From: DASRFA01 sp035651755 | GTDB taxonomy: Bacteria > Desulfobacterota > Binatia > UBA12015 | Assembly (NCBI GenBank): GCA_035651755.1 | Contig: DASRFA010000008.1 | Location: forward strand, 1 to 64,000 | DNA length: 64,000 bases | Reading direction: 5' to 3' | Shown: piece by piece, positions 16,571-25,761 of the stretch | How positions within the stretch are numbered: the first letter of the stretch is position 1 | Layout: every line of letters starts with the position of its first letter | Position numbers and translations under genes: made by a program | Notes under the pieces: generated by a model | Seen by the model: only the letters and a program-made list of their open reading frames with translations | Database searches by the model: none | What the model was told of the DNA's origin: nothing

Positions 16571-17367
16571 GAGCCGCCGAAGCGCGGCGGGCGCTTCTCG
16601 GCGAACGCGCGCACCGCCTCCTTGTGATCCTCGGTCTCGCCGAGCGCGCCCTGGATCCACGACTCGAGGTCGGCGGCGTCGTCGAAGCTCGCGCGCGCGG
16701 CGTGCTCCAGCACGCGACGCGCCTCGCGCACCGCGAGCGGCGGCCGCTCCGCGATCCGCCGCGCCAATTCCAGGCCTCGCGCCAGGTCCGCTCCCTCGCC
16801 CACGACCTCCTCGCACAGGCCGAGGCGCGCGGCCTCGGCTGCGTCCACCGGATCGCCCGTCAAGACCATGCGCTTGGCCTGGCCGATCCCGACCCGCCGC
16901 ACGAGGAGCCAGCTCGTGCCGCAGTCGGGGACGAAGCCGACGCGGACGAAGCTGAAGTGGAAGCGTGCGCTCGCGCTCGCGATCACGACGTCGCAAGCGA
17001 GCGCCCACGCGCACGCCATCCCGGCGACGGCGCCGTGCACCGCCGCGATCGTCGGCTTCGGGAAGTCGAGCACCGCCTTGGTGCGATCGATCCCGTGGCG
17101 CCCGCGCTCGTGTCCGACGATCGCGGAGCGCCCGAGCCGGTCCGATCGGCCCATGAGCTTGAGATCCGCGCCGGCGGAAAAGGAGTCGCCGTTGCCGGAG
17201 AGGACGAGGGCGCGCACCGCCGGGTCGGCGGCGGCGGCGGCGAGCGCGGCCGCCGCCTCGTCGTTCATCTCGGGCAGCATCGCGTTCTTGGCCTCGGGGC
17301 GATTCCAGAGGAGGACCGCGACGCCGCCGTCCTCCACCCGATACTCGATGTAGCGGTGCTCTCCCAC
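16567..17367 (-). CDS. enoyl-CoA hydratase/isomerase, PaaG-like
   Basis: A 266-residue crotonase. The first oxyanion segment is LVLSGNGDSFSAGADLKLM. The segment AVAGMACAWALACDVV lacks the first hydratase glutamate, and SARFHFSFVRVGFVPDCGTS lacks the second but carries the VPD-x-G aspartate typical of PaaG-like isomerases. A double-bond isomerase on a CoA thioester is therefore more likely than a hydratase. It sits between a CaiB transferase and an acyl-CoA synthetase and overlaps the latter, consistent with a CoA-ester catabolic operon. Confidence 0.88.
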   Translation of the reverse strand: MGEHRYIEYRVEDGGVAVLLWNRPEAKNAMLPEMNDEAAAALAAAAADPAVRALVLSGNGDSFSAGADLKLMGRSDRLGRSAIVGHERGRHGIDRTKAVLDFPKPTIAAVHGAVAGMACAWALACDVVIASASARFHFSFVRVGFVPDCGTSWLLVRRVGIGQAKRMVLTGDPVDAAEAARLGLCEEVVGEGADLARGLELARRIAERPPLAVREARRVLEHAARASFDDAADLESWIQGALGETEDHKEAVRAFAEKRPPRFGGS

Positions 17368-17431
17368 GGAATCCTCGCTGCGTCGTGCGCGACGACGCGC
17401 CCGCGCCGCGGGCTCGGCGGCGCGGCGTCGC

Positions 17432-18691
17432 TCAGATCACCCCGCGTTCTCGCAGGCGCGCCCGCTCGGCCGCGTCGACCCCGAAGCTCTCGAGCACCTC
17501 GTCGGTGTGCTCGCCGAGGCCGGGCGCACCGCGCGTGACGCGCGACGGGCTCCCCTTCATCTTCACGGGCGAGTTCAGGATCGGGATCTCGCCGCGCGTC
17601 GGGTGCGGGACCCGGACGAGCGTCTCGTTCACCACGGTCTGCGGCATCGCGAAGACCTCGCGCACCGTGTTCACCTTGCAGGTCGGGATGTCGGCCGCCT
17701 CGATGCGCTCGATCCAGCGGTCGCGGTCGTCGGTCGCGAAGATGCCGTTCAGGATCTCGACGAGCGCCGGCTTGTTCTTGACGCGATCCCGCATGCCGGT
17801 GAAGCGCGCGTCGTCGAGCAGCTCGGGGTGGCCGATCGCGCCGGGAAGCCGCTTCCAGAAGGCGTTCGTCAAGCACGCGACGATGAACCAGCCGTCGCGC
17901 GCCTTGAACGCCTGGTAGGGAACGATGTCGGGGTGCCCGCTGCCGAACGGCTCGAAGTCGCGGTCCCAGACGAGGCTCTTGAGCGCGACGTCCGCCAGCA
18001 GCGACGCGACCGCGTCCAGCATCGCGATCTCGACCTTCTGGCCGCGGCCGGAGCGCTCGCGCTCGAAGAGCGCCGCGGCGACGGCGTAGGCGGCGTAGAT
18101 GCCCGTCGAGATGTCCGCGACCGGCGGCGCCGCCTTGACCGGGGGACGGTCCGCGCTCTCGCCCGTCAAACCCATGACCCCGCCCGTCGCCTGCAGGATC
18201 AGGTCCATGCCCGGCTTCTGCGCCATCGGGCCGGTCGGACCGAAGGCGGTGATGCTGCAGTAGACGAGCCGCGGGTTGATCTTCGAGAGCGCGTCGTAGC
18301 CGATGCCCTGGCGGTCCATCACGCCGGGGCGGAAGTTCTCGAGCACGACGTCGGACTCGCGCACCATCCGGCGCACGAGGTCCTTCCCCTCTTCGGTCTG
18401 GATGTCGATCGTGATGCCGCGCTTGCTCCGATTGAGGCCCCAGAAGTTGAGGCTCCCGACCTCCATCGACTCGTCGCCCTGCGCGTAGCGGATCGCGTCG
18501 CCGCGCCCGGGCTTCTCGATCTTGATGACGTCGGCGCCGAGGTCGCCGAGGAGCGTGGTCGCCCACGGGCCGGCCGCCTGGTGGCTGAAGTCGAGGACGC
18601 GGATGCCCGCGAGGGCGGCCGGCCGGACCGCAGCGCCTCCGGCCGCCGCGCCGCCGTTCGTCTGGCCGCCGGGTCGTTCGCTCGTGCTCAT
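17432..18691 (-). CDS. class III CoA-transferase (CaiB/BaiF family)
   Basis: A 419-residue formyl-CoA-transferase/CaiB-type enzyme that moves CoA between acids. The N-terminal GIRVLDFSHQAAGPWATTLL and GADVIKIEKPGRGD are family hallmarks. The catalytic aspartate is the D in KPGMDLILQATGGVM, within the conserved QA-x-GG-x-MxxTG region. Further on are GHPDIVPYQAFKARDG and the C-terminal SPVKMKGSPSRVTRGAPGLG. Donor and acceptor cannot be named. The start codon overlaps the stop of the truncated AMP-binding gene upstream (ATGA), so translation is coupled. Confidence 0.93.
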   Translation of the reverse strand: MSTSERPGGQTNGGAAAGGAAVRPAALAGIRVLDFSHQAAGPWATTLLGDLGADVIKIEKPGRGDAIRYAQGDESMEVGSLNFWGLNRSKRGITIDIQTEEGKDLVRRMVRESDVVLENFRPGVMDRQGIGYDALSKINPRLVYCSITAFGPTGPMAQKPGMDLILQATGGVMGLTGESADRPPVKAAPPVADISTGIYAAYAVAAALFERERSGRGQKVEIAMLDAVASLLADVALKSLVWDRDFEPFGSGHPDIVPYQAFKARDGWFIVACLTNAFWKRLPGAIGHPELLDDARFTGMRDRVKNKPALVEILNGIFATDDRDRWIERIEAADIPTCKVNTVREVFAMPQTVVNETLVRVPHPTRGEIPILNSPVKMKGSPSRVTRGAPGLGEHTDEVLESFGVDAAERARLRERGVI

Positions 18692-20058
18692 GTCGCTCTC
18701 TCGTCCGCGCGCGGGCGCGCGCCGTTTTCACGTCCCGATTCGCCTCCCGAGCGGCGCCGCGCTCGCAGGCGCCCCACGATGGAAAGCTCGCCGTCGGGGT
18801 CGATGTAACCCAGATCGCCGGTGCGGAGCCACCCGTCCCGGAGGGCGGCGCGCGTCGCCTCGGGCGCGCGATGATAGCCGCGCATCACGACCGCGCCGCG
18901 GCACGCGATCTCGCCGGTCTCGCCCGGCCGGAGCGGCCGGCCGGCCGGGTCCGCGACCGCGACCACGAGCCCGGGGTGCGGCAGGCCCAGCGTGTCGGGC
19001 TTCCGGAAGACCGCGCCCTGGCGCGCCGTCAGGATGCCGCCCGTGGTCTCGACGGCGCCGTGCGTCTGCACGACCTCTGCGCCCCGGAAGCGATCCGCGA
19101 CCTCGCGCTTCAGGGTGAGCGGCAGCGAGACGTCGTGCAGCAGGATCTTCCGTACGCTCCGGACGGCGCGCCGCGGCGGCGTCGCCCCCTCGGCGAGCGC
19201 CGCCGCGAGCTCCGCGGAGAGCGAGACGTCGGTCACGCGATGCTGCTCGATGCGCTCGATCGCGGCCGGCGCGCCCCCCGGCCCGAGGAGCGCGACCGCT
19301 CCGCCGACGAGCAGCCGCGCCAGGATCTCGTTCACGAACGCGCCCGCGTCGCAGGCGGGATGGCTCGCGAGCGCGACGTCGTCCGGCCCGTCGCCGCGCG
19401 CGATGCTCGTCCGGAGCGCGCTCGAGACGACGTTCGCGTGCGTGAGGACCGCGGCGCGCACTTCGCCCTCGCCGCCGCGATAGGCGAGGAACGCGACGTC
19501 GTTCACCGGGCCGGTGGCCGCCTCGCGCCCCGCGGTGCGGCGCGAGCGCGCCGCGCCTCCCGCGAGCGCGACGAGCCTTCGCCGGCCGCGCCCCCGCGCG
19601 CCGGCGCGCGGCGACCTTCCGGCGGGGAGCAGCCGGAGGCCGCGCGACACGAGGAGGAGCGCGTCGCTCCCCGCGGCCGCGAGCGCGGCCTCGGTGCGCT
19701 CGACGTGCTCCTCGTGCGCGACCACCGCGCTCGGGCGCGCGTGCGCGAGCCGGCGTGCCAGCGCCTCGGGCGACATGCGGTGATCGAGGGGCGCGGCGCT
19801 GCAGCCGGCGCGCCAGATCGCGAGAGTCGTGCTCACCACGCCCGGCGTGTCGCTCATGATCTGCGCGACGACGTCGCCCGGCGTCGCGACCGAGGCGATC
19901 CCCTGCGCCCGATCCGCGACGATGTCGGCGAAGCGCCCGAGGAGCATCATGCGATCGTGCCAGCCGAGCGCGGGCCGGAGCGGCTCGCGGCGCGCGCGGC
20001 TCGTCACGATCTCCTCCGCCGTCGCGAACGACGACGCCCGCTTCGAGAGAGGCGACAT
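18688..20058 (-). CDS. AMP-binding-like protein with degenerate P-loop and no C-terminal domain
   Basis: This 456-residue protein has the N-terminal ANL domain: a partial A5 motif (THGAVETTGG), TGEIACRGAVVMRGYH and DGWLRTGDLGYIDPDGE. The phosphate-binding signature normally read as TSGTTGxPKG is replaced by AYRGGEGEVRAA. The protein also stops at the hinge, just after LSIVGRL, so the mobile C-terminal domain with the catalytic lysine is absent. There is no room for that domain in another frame, because caiB begins at once. It is probably not a normal ligase: either a decaying gene or a repurposed acyl-binding protein. The intact reading frame and overlap with caiB favour a retained function. 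Confidence 0.75.
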   Translation of the reverse strand: MSPLSKRASSFATAEEIVTSRARREPLRPALGWHDRMMLLGRFADIVADRAQGIASVATPGDVVAQIMSDTPGVVSTTLAIWRAGCSAAPLDHRMSPEALARRLAHARPSAVVAHEEHVERTEAALAAAGSDALLLVSRGLRLLPAGRSPRAGARGRGRRRLVALAGGAARSRRTAGREAATGPVNDVAFLAYRGGEGEVRAAVLTHANVVSSALRTSIARGDGPDDVALASHPACDAGAFVNEILARLLVGGAVALLGPGGAPAAIERIEQHRVTDVSLSAELAAALAEGATPPRRAVRSVRKILLHDVSLPLTLKREVADRFRGAEVVQTHGAVETTGGILTARQGAVFRKPDTLGLPHPGLVVAVADPAGRPLRPGETGEIACRGAVVMRGYHRAPEATRAALRDGWLRTGDLGYIDPDGELSIVGRLRARRRSGGESGRENGARPRADERAT

Positions 20059-20076
20059 CGAGGTGTGGATCCTCGG

Positions 20077-21396
20077 CTACGCGTTCACGACGCGCGCCGC
20101 CTTGTAGTCGAAGCGCGGCAGCGCGCCCCAGGCGAGCAGCTCGAGATCGACCGCGACCCCGAGGCGCTCGCGAAACCGCTCGCCGATCGCGCGCGCGAGC
20201 GCGGCGCGCTCGGCCGGGTCCTCGGCGCGCAGCTCGACCCGGACGCGCAGCTCGGGCGCGGCCTCCTTCGGGCGGACGATCTGGTACTCGACCGCCGGCG
20301 TCACGAGCTCCGGGAACTCGTACAGCACGAGCGCGACATCGATCGGCAGCACCTCGCGGGTGCGGCCGTCCCGACCCGCGACCGGCAGGGCGTCGCTCAC
20401 CCGTCCGTCGTAGTACAGGCGGCGATGGGTCTCGCCGCACGGACACGGGTCCTCGTTCAGGGTGACGAGATCCTCGAGGTCGTAGCGCAGGAGGAAATTG
20501 TCCTTCTCGAGGATCGTCACGATGAGGTTCCCGCGGCCGCCGTTCGCGACCGGCTTCCCGTCGCGCCGGTCGACGACCTCGACGATGACCAGGTCCTCGC
20601 AGAGGTGAGCGCCCTTCTTCTCGGCGCACGCCGAGCCCAGCATCCCGAGCGCTTCCAGCCCGGCGCTGACGGCGTCGAACTGCGACGACGGGTGGTCGCC
20701 GGCGCGCTTGAAGTCGAGCTCCCGCTCGGGATCGACGCCGAGCGCGCACGCGGCCTCGTAATACTTGACACCGGCGTTCCCGAACAGGCGGTACATGTCC
20801 GGCCGCAGGCGGCGCCAGAGCTTGACGACGCGCTCCATGTGCGGCTGCGAGACCGGCGGGCCCGCCGGGATGTTCAGCACTCCCATCATCTCGACGCCGT
20901 GGCACATGTGCCAGCCGCCGGCGTAGAGGCCGTAGGGGTGCGCCTGCGCGAACTTCATCCCGGGGCGAAGGCCCCAGCGCCAGCGCGCGCGCGCGGCAGC
21001 GCGGTAGTCGATCGCGAGGTCGCGCTTGGTCCACACGATGAGCGTCGGGCGGCCGCTCGAGCCGGTGGTCTGGCCGATCCGCACCCAGGTCTCGGGGGCC
21101 GAGCCGCGGTAGTCGCCGAAGGGAGGAGCGGCCGCTTCGCTCGCCCGGAGGTCGTTCTTCGTGAGCGCGGGGATGCGCGCGAGGTCGGCGACGGTCGCGA
21201 CGTCGCGCGGGTCGCTCACGCCGGCCGCTTCGAGGTGGCGGCGGAAGAGCGGGATCGGCTGCGCGAAGACGCGCTCGACCTGGCGCCGGAGGCGCTCCTC
21301 CTGCAGGGCCTGCAGGCGCTCGCGCGGTAGCGTCTGCACCTCGGGGTCGTAGAGCGCCTGCTCGGGACGCGGCGCGGGGCGGTCTTCGGCGATCAT
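20077..21396 (-). CDS. phenylacetate-CoA ligase-like (PaaK family) protein, paralogue 1
   Basis: A 439-residue PaaK-type adenylate-forming enzyme. The nucleotide loop TTGSSGRPTLIVWTKRD is at about residues 110-126, LFGNAGVKYYEA is in the middle, and a cysteine motif CPCGETHRRLYYDGRVSD precedes the C-terminal domain, as in PaaK. Family members make aryl- or acyl-CoA thioesters with ATP, but those outside phenylacetate operons have varied or unknown substrates, and no paa oxygenase genes occur here. It is followed after 18 bp by the truncated AMP-binding gene and preceded by a second paralogue. Confidence 0.85.
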   Translation of the reverse strand: MIAEDRPAPRPEQALYDPEVQTLPRERLQALQEERLRRQVERVFAQPIPLFRRHLEAAGVSDPRDVATVADLARIPALTKNDLRASEAAAPPFGDYRGSAPETWVRIGQTTGSSGRPTLIVWTKRDLAIDYRAAARARWRWGLRPGMKFAQAHPYGLYAGGWHMCHGVEMMGVLNIPAGPPVSQPHMERVVKLWRRLRPDMYRLFGNAGVKYYEAACALGVDPERELDFKRAGDHPSSQFDAVSAGLEALGMLGSACAEKKGAHLCEDLVIVEVVDRRDGKPVANGGRGNLIVTILEKDNFLLRYDLEDLVTLNEDPCPCGETHRRLYYDGRVSDALPVAGRDGRTREVLPIDVALVLYEFPELVTPAVEYQIVRPKEAAPELRVRVELRAEDPAERAALARAIGERFRERLGVAVDLELLAWGALPRFDYKAARVVNA

Positions 21397-21436
21397 CGTC
21401 GTAGCGTCGTCCGGCTCGTTGGATTTCGCGGTTGCG

Positions 21437-22693
21437 TCAGTGGCCCCGGCGGTCGTCGATCGCAGCCGCGAAGGCGGGGCCGGCGGCCGTCTCGGGGATC
21501 TCCGACTCCGGCACGACGTCGACGTCCATCGCGATCAGGAGCGCGCCCTTGCACGCGGCCGCGATGCGACCCGCGAGCTCGCGCGCGGCGTCGCTGCCGG
21601 GGAGAGCCGGATCCGCCACGCCGACCCGGAGCGTCGCGCGATCGAAGCTCTCGCCGGCCGGACGCTCGACGCGCACCTGGAAGCGGCCCGCCTGCGCGAA
21701 GCGCGCGAGGAAGTCGGCGATCGCGATCGGGTGCACGAGGACGCCCTTGATCTTCCGGATCGCGCCGACCTGGCCGAAGAATTCGACGCGCGGCGCCGGG
21801 TTGCGGCACGGGCAGTCGCCCTCGTGCAGCGTATACGCGTCGCCCGGCGCGTAGCGCACGAGCGGCAGCGCGCGTGGCCCGAGGTGGGTCGCCACGAGCT
21901 CGCCGACGCCGCCCGGGCGCGCGGGCTCGCCCGTCGTCGGGTCGCGGAACTCGAAGAAGAGGTCGGTCGCCGAGAGGTGCATCCCGCGGTGCGCGCTGCA
22001 CTCGCCGGCGACCGGGCCGATCTGCGCCTCGCCGATGTGGTCGAAGAGCTCGATGCCGAACATCTCGCCGAGCTCGTCGCGCAGCTCCTGCGTCAGCCGC
22101 TCGGCGGTCGAGAAGCCGAGCCGGTAGGGCATCTCGGCGCGGAGATCGATCCCCTGCGCCCGCGCCACGAGGCCGATCTGGCGGAGGAAGCTCGGCGTCC
22201 CGGCGTAAACGGTCGCGCCCCAGGCGCGCGCGACCTGGACCTGCATCTCGGTGTTGCCGACGCCGCCGTTGATCACGAGGCAGCCGAACTCCTCGAACGC
22301 CCGGTGGATCCGCAGGCCGCCCGGCATGATGTGGTAGTTGAGCGTCACGTGCGCGACGTCGCCGCGCCGGACGCCCATCGCCGCGATCTCCTCGACGAGC
22401 GCCGGCGTTCCGCCGCGCTCGGCCGCGACGCGCGGGATGAAGATCGGGCCGGGCGACGTGTGGAGGCTCGCGAACTCCTCGCGGCCGACCGCGAGCAGCT
22501 CGCCGAACGGCGGCTGCGCGCGCTGGCTTGCGACGAGGTCCGCCTTCCGGAGGACGGGGATGCGCGCGAGCGACTCGGCGTCGACCTTCTCGGGCTCGAC
22601 GCCCGCCTCCGCGAAACGCCGGCGGTAGAACGGCACCCGGTCGGCGACCCACCGAAGGGTCTCGCGCAGGCGCGGCACGCTGCCCGAGGTCAT
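21437..22693 (-). CDS. phenylacetate-CoA ligase-like (PaaK family) protein, paralogue 2
   Basis: This 418-residue PaaK-like protein is related to its downstream neighbour. The expected glycine/serine-rich loop reads SLHTSPGPIFIPRV, less canonical than in paralogue 1. Conserved later motifs include LFDHIGEAQIGPVAGEC, LVRYAPGDAYTLHEGDCPC and GQVGAIRKIKGVLVHP, the last being the hinge with a lysine that aligns with PaaK. The tandem with paralogue 1 suggests either two substrates or a two-component ligase. It is the first gene of the acyl-CoA run; the 64-bp gap upstream separates it from the SelD fusion. Confidence 0.82.
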   Translation of the reverse strand: MTSGSVPRLRETLRWVADRVPFYRRRFAEAGVEPEKVDAESLARIPVLRKADLVASQRAQPPFGELLAVGREEFASLHTSPGPIFIPRVAAERGGTPALVEEIAAMGVRRGDVAHVTLNYHIMPGGLRIHRAFEEFGCLVINGGVGNTEMQVQVARAWGATVYAGTPSFLRQIGLVARAQGIDLRAEMPYRLGFSTAERLTQELRDELGEMFGIELFDHIGEAQIGPVAGECSAHRGMHLSATDLFFEFRDPTTGEPARPGGVGELVATHLGPRALPLVRYAPGDAYTLHEGDCPCRNPAPRVEFFGQVGAIRKIKGVLVHPIAIADFLARFAQAGRFQVRVERPAGESFDRATLRVGVADPALPGSDAARELAGRIAAACKGALLIAMDVDVVPESEIPETAAGPAFAAAIDDRRGH

Positions 22694-22757
22694 TTCGGAC
22701 GGCTACAATCGGCAGACCCCGAACTCAAACGTGGCGCACGGAAGCCGTCGTGCGCGA

Positions 22758-24968
22758 TCACGCGAGATCGAGCGCGTCCGACGGTCCCGCGACGATCTCG
22801 CCGATCGCCGCCGCGGCGACGCCGGCCGCGCCGAGCGCGTCGAGAAGCGATGCGCACGCGTCGGCGGGCACGGCGGCGAGCAGACCGCCGGACGTCTGCG
22901 GATCGCAGGCGAGAGCCACGCGCGCCTGGTCCACGTCGGAGCCGAACGACGCGCCCGCGAGGAGCGCGCGGTTCGACGCGTCGGCGCTCGATCGCCAGCC
23001 GGCGGCGAGGAGCTCGAGAGCGCCCGGAAGCGCGGGCAGCGCGGCGAGGTCGACGCGAGCGGCGACGCCGCCCGCACGCAGCATCTCGCGCAGATGCCCC
23101 ACCAGGCCGAATCCCGAGACGTCCGTGCACGCGCGCACACCGGCGCCTCCGAGGAGAGCCGCGGCCTCGGCGTTCGGCGCGCGCATCGCGGCGACCGCGC
23201 TCGCCGTCCAAGCGGCGTCGCACTCGCCGGCGCGCGTCGCCGCGAGCACGACGCCGGTCCCGAGCGGCTTCGTGAGCACGAGGCGATCGCCGGGGCGCGC
23301 GCCGCCCTTCGTCCACGCGGCGCCACGCGCAACCCGCCCGAGGACCGCGACCCCGACGAGCGACGTCCCCGCGTCGAGCGTGTGCCCGCCGACGAGCGCG
23401 ATCCCCATGCGCGCGAGGCCGGCGGCGGCGCCGCGCAGCAGCAGCCCGAGATCCGCGTCGCGCGCCGCGCCCGCAGGGGCCGCCGACGCGACCAGCACGA
23501 GCGCCGCGCTCGGGATGCCGCCCATCGCGAACACGTCGCTCGCCGCGTTCACGGCCGCGACGTCGCCGACTGCGAAGAGGTCGCCGAAGAAGGGCGGGAA
23601 GGCGTCGATGGTGGCGACGACGTCGAAGCCCTCGGGATGCGCGAGCACCGCGGCGTCGTCGGGCGCGGCAAGGCCGATCGCGACGCCGTCGGCCGCGAGG
23701 CCCTGCGGCGCGACGCCGCGCAGGAGCGACGCGAGCGCCGACGCGTCGACCTTCGCCGCGCAACCGCCGCACGGCGCCATCTCCCCCCGCCCTCCCATCG
23801 CCGCATCGCCCGGCGCGCGCACCCGGCCGGCGCGCGGCGGTGCATGGCGCGCGACGAAGCGGCGGTCGATCGCGTCCTTGAGCCACCACCAGACGCGCCC
23901 GTGCGCGGCGCGACCGCGGTAGTTGACGATCGCCCGGCCGTCACCGGTCGAGAGCAGCGAGAGAAAGCCCGACTGCGGACGGTAGGGTCGCATGCGTCCG
24001 TGGCCCGACAGCACGGCGCGCAGGGTCGCCGTGAGCGGCGGCCCCTGGCGGACCGCGTACACGCCGGCGCGCGGCATCTCCGGATGGTCGCGCATGCGCG
24101 CGCAGTCGCCCGCGGCGAAGACTTCCGGCCGCGACACGCTCCTGAGGCAGCGATCGACGAGCACGAAGCCGCGCTCGTCGGTCGCGAGCCCCGAGCGGCG
24201 CAGCACGTCGAGGCCCTCCGCTCCGGTCGCCCACACGACGAGCGCAGCGGGGACGCGCGTGCCGTCCTGGAGCGCGAGCCCGTCCTCGTCGACGTCGACG
24301 TCGCCGACGTCGACCCGCACGTCGATGCCGGCGTCGACCGCCCGCGCCATCACGAAACTGCGCACGCGTGGCGCCGACTCCGCGACGAGCGCCGGCCCGC
24401 GCTCGGCGAGGACGACCTGCGCGCCGGCAAACGGCGCGAGCCGCCGCCGGAGCGCGAACGCGATCTCCACCCCGCCCGCCCCGCCGCCCACGACCGCGGC
24501 GAGCGGCGGCCGCCGGCCCGCCGCGACGTCGGCGAGGAACTCGTCGACGCGCGCGACGCACGCCTCCATCGGGCGAACCGGCACGACGTTCGCGAGCATT
24601 GCGACCCGCTCGAGGCCGAGCGGCTGCGCGCCGACGTCGAGCGAGATCAGGTCGTACGGGATCGTCCCCGCGCGCTCGGCGAGGATCTGGCGCGCGTCCG
24701 GCCGGATCGCGACCATGCGGTCCTCGACGAAGCCGGCGCCCGCCCGCGCGGCGAGCGCGGCGAAGTCGATCCGGAAGTCCGCCGGCTCGTAGAGGCCGGC
24801 GAGCGCGCCCGGGACCATGCCGGAGTACGCGCTGTGCGGCGACGGCGTGACGACGGTCACGCGGACCGCGGGCGGGCGACGCATCCCGAAGCTCTTGAGC
24901 ACGTGCGCGTGCGTGTGGCCGCCGCCGACCAGGACGAGGTGCGGCTCGGCACCCGGGGACCGCTGCAC
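22758..24968 (-). CDS. selD: fusion of NADH-dehydrogenase-like FAD/NAD(P) oxidoreductase and selenophosphate synthetase
   Basis: A 736-residue two-part protein. Residues about 1-385 are a pyridine-nucleotide-disulfide oxidoreductase of NDH-2 type (HLVLVGGGHTHAHVLKSF, AAVVGGGAGGVEIAFALRRR, PEVFAAGDCARM). Residues about 400-736 are SelD, which makes selenophosphate from selenide and ATP: the catalytic segment is MAPCGGCAAKVD (Cys and Lys kept), then DDAAVL, VNAASDVFAMGG and GHTLDAG. Such fusions are known in several bacteria, and the N-terminal part is thought to supply reduced selenium. The active-site codon is TGC, so it does not itself need selenocysteine. No selA, selB or tRNA-Sec is in the window. 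A TetR gene lies 7 bp upstream. Confidence 0.92.
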   Translation of the reverse strand: MQRSPGAEPHLVLVGGGHTHAHVLKSFGMRRPPAVRVTVVTPSPHSAYSGMVPGALAGLYEPADFRIDFAALAARAGAGFVEDRMVAIRPDARQILAERAGTIPYDLISLDVGAQPLGLERVAMLANVVPVRPMEACVARVDEFLADVAAGRRPPLAAVVGGGAGGVEIAFALRRRLAPFAGAQVVLAERGPALVAESAPRVRSFVMARAVDAGIDVRVDVGDVDVDEDGLALQDGTRVPAALVVWATGAEGLDVLRRSGLATDERGFVLVDRCLRSVSRPEVFAAGDCARMRDHPEMPRAGVYAVRQGPPLTATLRAVLSGHGRMRPYRPQSGFLSLLSTGDGRAIVNYRGRAAHGRVWWWLKDAIDRRFVARHAPPRAGRVRAPGDAAMGGRGEMAPCGGCAAKVDASALASLLRGVAPQGLAADGVAIGLAAPDDAAVLAHPEGFDVVATIDAFPPFFGDLFAVGDVAAVNAASDVFAMGGIPSAALVLVASAAPAGAARDADLGLLLRGAAAGLARMGIALVGGHTLDAGTSLVGVAVLGRVARGAAWTKGGARPGDRLVLTKPLGTGVVLAATRAGECDAAWTASAVAAMRAPNAEAAALLGGAGVRACTDVSGFGLVGHLREMLRAGGVAARVDLAALPALPGALELLAAGWRSSADASNRALLAGASFGSDVDQARVALACDPQTSGGLLAAVPADACASLLDALGAAGVAAAAIGEIVAGPSDALDLA

Positions 24969-24975
24969 CGAGGCG

Positions 24976-25761
24976 CTATCCGTCGCGCGCCGACGCGCGC
25001 GCGCCGGACGGGCCGCGCTCCTCCGTCGCGCGATCGGCGGTCGAAGTCGAAGCGGCGTCGCTCAGGAGGGCGCGCCGCATCGTGTCGACGACCTCCTCCT
25101 TCCAGCGCCGGAGCTCGTGGCGACGGCCGCCGACCATCGCGTCGAGCCGCGTCACCTCGGACTGCGACGCGTGGAAGAACGTCACCATCCCGGTGAAGCC
25201 AAGGATCAGGTGGCGCGCGCTCACCGCGCGGAAGGCGCCGGCGCGCCGCCCGGCTCGAAGGAAAGCATCCAGGCGGCGATAGATGGCGACGCCGCGCGCG
25301 CTCGTCCACTCCTCGATCGCCTGCGGGTGATCGAGCGTCTCGCGGAAGAGGATCGCCGGGAAGTGCGGACGCGCGACCAGGAAATCGATGTACGCGATCA
25401 CGAGGCGGTCGAGGCGGTCGGGATAGCTTCCGGGGCCGCGGATGCCGGCGTCGATCGCCTCGGCGAGCGCGCGGAACAGATCGCCCAGGACGAGGTTGTA
25501 GATCGCCTGCTTGCTCGGGAAGTGCTTGAAGAGCGACGGCGCGCGGATGCCGACCTCGCGCGCGATCTCGCGGAGGCCGACGCCGCCGTAGCCGTGGCGC
25601 GCGAAGAGCCGCTCGGCGGTGCGCAGGACCTGCTCGCGGCGATCGCCGGCGTCGCGGCGCTGCGGTCGCGGCGCGACGCCGGCCGCGTCCGGCCGGCGCC
25701 GTCGCGGCCGCGCAATGTGACGCCGCGCCGCGGGCGGCGCCTCAATCTTCCGGGCCGGCAT
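24976..25761 (-). CDS. TetR-family transcriptional regulator
   Basis: A 261-residue regulator. After an arginine-rich N-terminus, the TetR helix-turn-helix is clear: EQVLRTAERLFARHGYGGVG, LREIAREVGIRAPSLFKHF and PSKQAIYNLVLGDLF. The C-terminal ligand domain (IDFLVARPHFPAILFRETL onward) looks like acyl-CoA or hydrophobic-ligand sensors, but the ligand is unknown. The start is the methionine at 25761, which overlaps the 3' end of the helicase gene by 20 bp; a start closer to the HTH is possible. It is directly upstream of the SelD fusion and may regulate it or the acyl-CoA operon below. Confidence 0.85.
   Translation of the reverse strand: MPARKIEAPPAARRHIARPRRRRPDAAGVAPRPQRRDAGDRREQVLRTAERLFARHGYGGVGLREIAREVGIRAPSLFKHFPSKQAIYNLVLGDLFRALAEAIDAGIRGPGSYPDRLDRLVIAYIDFLVARPHFPAILFRETLDHPQAIEEWTSARGVAIYRRLDAFLRAGRRAGAFRAVSARHLILGFTGMVTFFHASQSEVTRLDAMVGGRRHELRRWKEEVVDTMRRALLSDAASTSTADRATEERGPSGARASARDG

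Noticed and set aside
22758..24968. Selenocysteine codon in selD
   Set aside because: The active-site codon is TGC, and no in-frame TGA occurs.
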